Shown piece after piece: positions 5,711-6,153 of a stretch of 6,153 bases of DNA. Each line of letters opens with the position of its first letter. Position 1 is the first letter of the stretch. The stretch spans positions 1 to 6,153 of the forward strand of contig DASSRK010000134.1 of NCBI GenBank assembly GCA_035701825.1, written 5' to 3'. The notes under the pieces were generated by a model. That model saw nothing but the letters and a program-made list of their open reading frames with translations, did no database searches and was not told the origin of the DNA. Made by a program: the position numbers and the translations under genes. This DNA is from CADEED01 sp035701825. Its GTDB lineage: Bacteria; Pseudomonadota; Gammaproteobacteria; Steroidobacterales; Steroidobacteraceae.

Positions 5711-6153
5711 AGCGCCTGGCGCAACATGCGCTGTTCTGGCCTTCGCTGACGCTCGCGCTGCTGCTGCTGGTGAATGCCGGCTTCAATCCCTCGTTCCTCG
5801 CGATCAGCTGGCGCGACGGGCACCTGTACGGGAACCTGGTCGACATCCTCAATCGCGCCGCGCCCCTCATGATCGTGTCGCTGGGCATGACGCTGGTCAT
5901 CGCGATCCGCGGCCTCGACATCTCGGTGGGCGCGGTGGTGGCGATCGCCGCGGCCGTGGCCGCGCTGCTGGTGGGCGGCGGATTCAGCGCGGAGGGCACG
6001 AACACCAGCGACCACCCGCTGTGGTTCGCGCTCGGCGCCGCGCTGCTGGTCGCCACCATCTGCGGCCTGTGGAACGGCGTGCTCGTGGTCCATGCGCGCA
6101 TGCAGCCCATCGTCGCGACGCTCATCCTCATGGTCGCGGGCCGCGGCATCGCG
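5707..6153 (+). CDS. ytfT: YtfT-like sugar ABC transporter permease, partial (N-terminal 149 residues)
   Basis: Inner-membrane permease of the CUT2 sugar importer. The first 149 codons are present of about 330-340 usual for the family; the right edge cuts it. It begins at GTG 5707, overlapping the ATPase stop by four bases (GTGA), with a G-run at 5696-5700 as a weak ribosome site; the overlap implies translational coupling. Hydrophobic segments lie near residues 8-24, 51-68, 72-92, 105-128 and from about 134 onward. Matches to E. coli YtfT as I recall it are VDILNRAAP (45-53), GMTLVIA (60-66), GLDISVGAV (69-77), GLWNGVLV (120-127) and QPIVATLILMVAGRG (133-147). The segment between about 91 and 106 (AEGTNTSDHP) is a polar loop that looks longer than in YtfT. 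A second, YjfF-type permease is expected next, by analogy with ytfQRT-yjfF. The N terminus is read as the first membrane segment rather than a cleaved signal. Confidence 0.93.
   Translation, partial: MKRLAQHALFWPSLTLALLLLVNAGFNPSFLAISWRDGHLYGNLVDILNRAAPLMIVSLGMTLVIAIRGLDISVGAVVAIAAAVAALLVGGGFSAEGTNTSDHPLWFALGAALLVATICGLWNGVLVVHARMQPIVATLILMVAGRGIA

Noticed and set aside
5559..6149. Minus-strand open frames opposite the permease start
   Set aside because: The plus frame from 5707 gives a clear YtfT-like membrane protein; the antisense frames have no recognisable content.
1..6153. Search for CRISPR arrays, tRNA genes, transposase remnants, long repeats or terminators
   Set aside because: None was seen by eye. 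Gene gaps other than 1320-1393 are 16 bp or less and hold no terminator-like hairpin with a T-run.

Overview
The window looks like ordinary chromosomal DNA from a high-GC (roughly two-thirds G+C by eye) Gram-negative proteobacterium. The supports are the dense gene packing, strong GC3 bias, four-base gene spacings and overlaps, and a periplasmic-type sugar ABC importer. The genus cannot be fixed from the sequence. The protein families are common in sugar-degrading Pseudomonadota such as Xanthomonadales/Steroidobacterales-like gammaproteobacteria, Burkholderiales and Caulobacterales; that placement is inference.

Layout. Bases 1-1319 (minus strand) hold the first 439 codons of an IlvD/Edd-family aldonate dehydratase, which runs off the left edge. 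A 74-bp divergent control region (1320-1393) separates it from a plus-strand operon. The operon holds an SDR aldose 1-dehydrogenase of the XylB type (1394-2194), an AraD1/GguC protein of the FAH fold (2199-3188), and a YtfQ-like sugar-binding protein with a lipoprotein signal (3205-4161). It continues with a fused double ATP-binding protein of the YtfR type (4166-5710) and the N-terminal part of a YtfT-type permease (5707 to the right edge). The five genes are separated by 4, 16, 4 and -4 bases, so they almost certainly form one transcript. No stretch over 300 bases lacks a gene. I see no tRNA, rRNA, CRISPR array, insertion sequence or phage remnant.

How it works together (inference from families). 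A furanose-type sugar is captured in the periplasm by the YtfQ-like protein and imported by YtfR/YtfT, probably with a second permease of the YjfF type beyond the right edge. The SDR enzyme oxidises it at C1 to the aldonolactone, the IlvD-family enzyme dehydrates the aldonate to a 2-keto-3-deoxy acid, and the AraD1 protein acts on that product. This is the non-phosphorylative (Weimberg/Dahms-like) sugar oxidation layout. L-arabinose is the leading substrate guess, with D-galactofuranose/D-galactose, D-fucose or D-xylose as alternatives. The lactonase and the 2-oxoglutarate-semialdehyde dehydrogenase (or other terminal enzymes) are not in the window.

The most useful oddities are a binding protein with a lipobox cysteine, an ATPase whose first-half signature motif has decayed together with the second-half Walker A, an SDR with an altered NNAG motif, and the unsettled chemistry of the AraD1 protein. 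I do not see a wholly new system; this is a recognisable but only partly characterised sugar uptake and oxidation locus.
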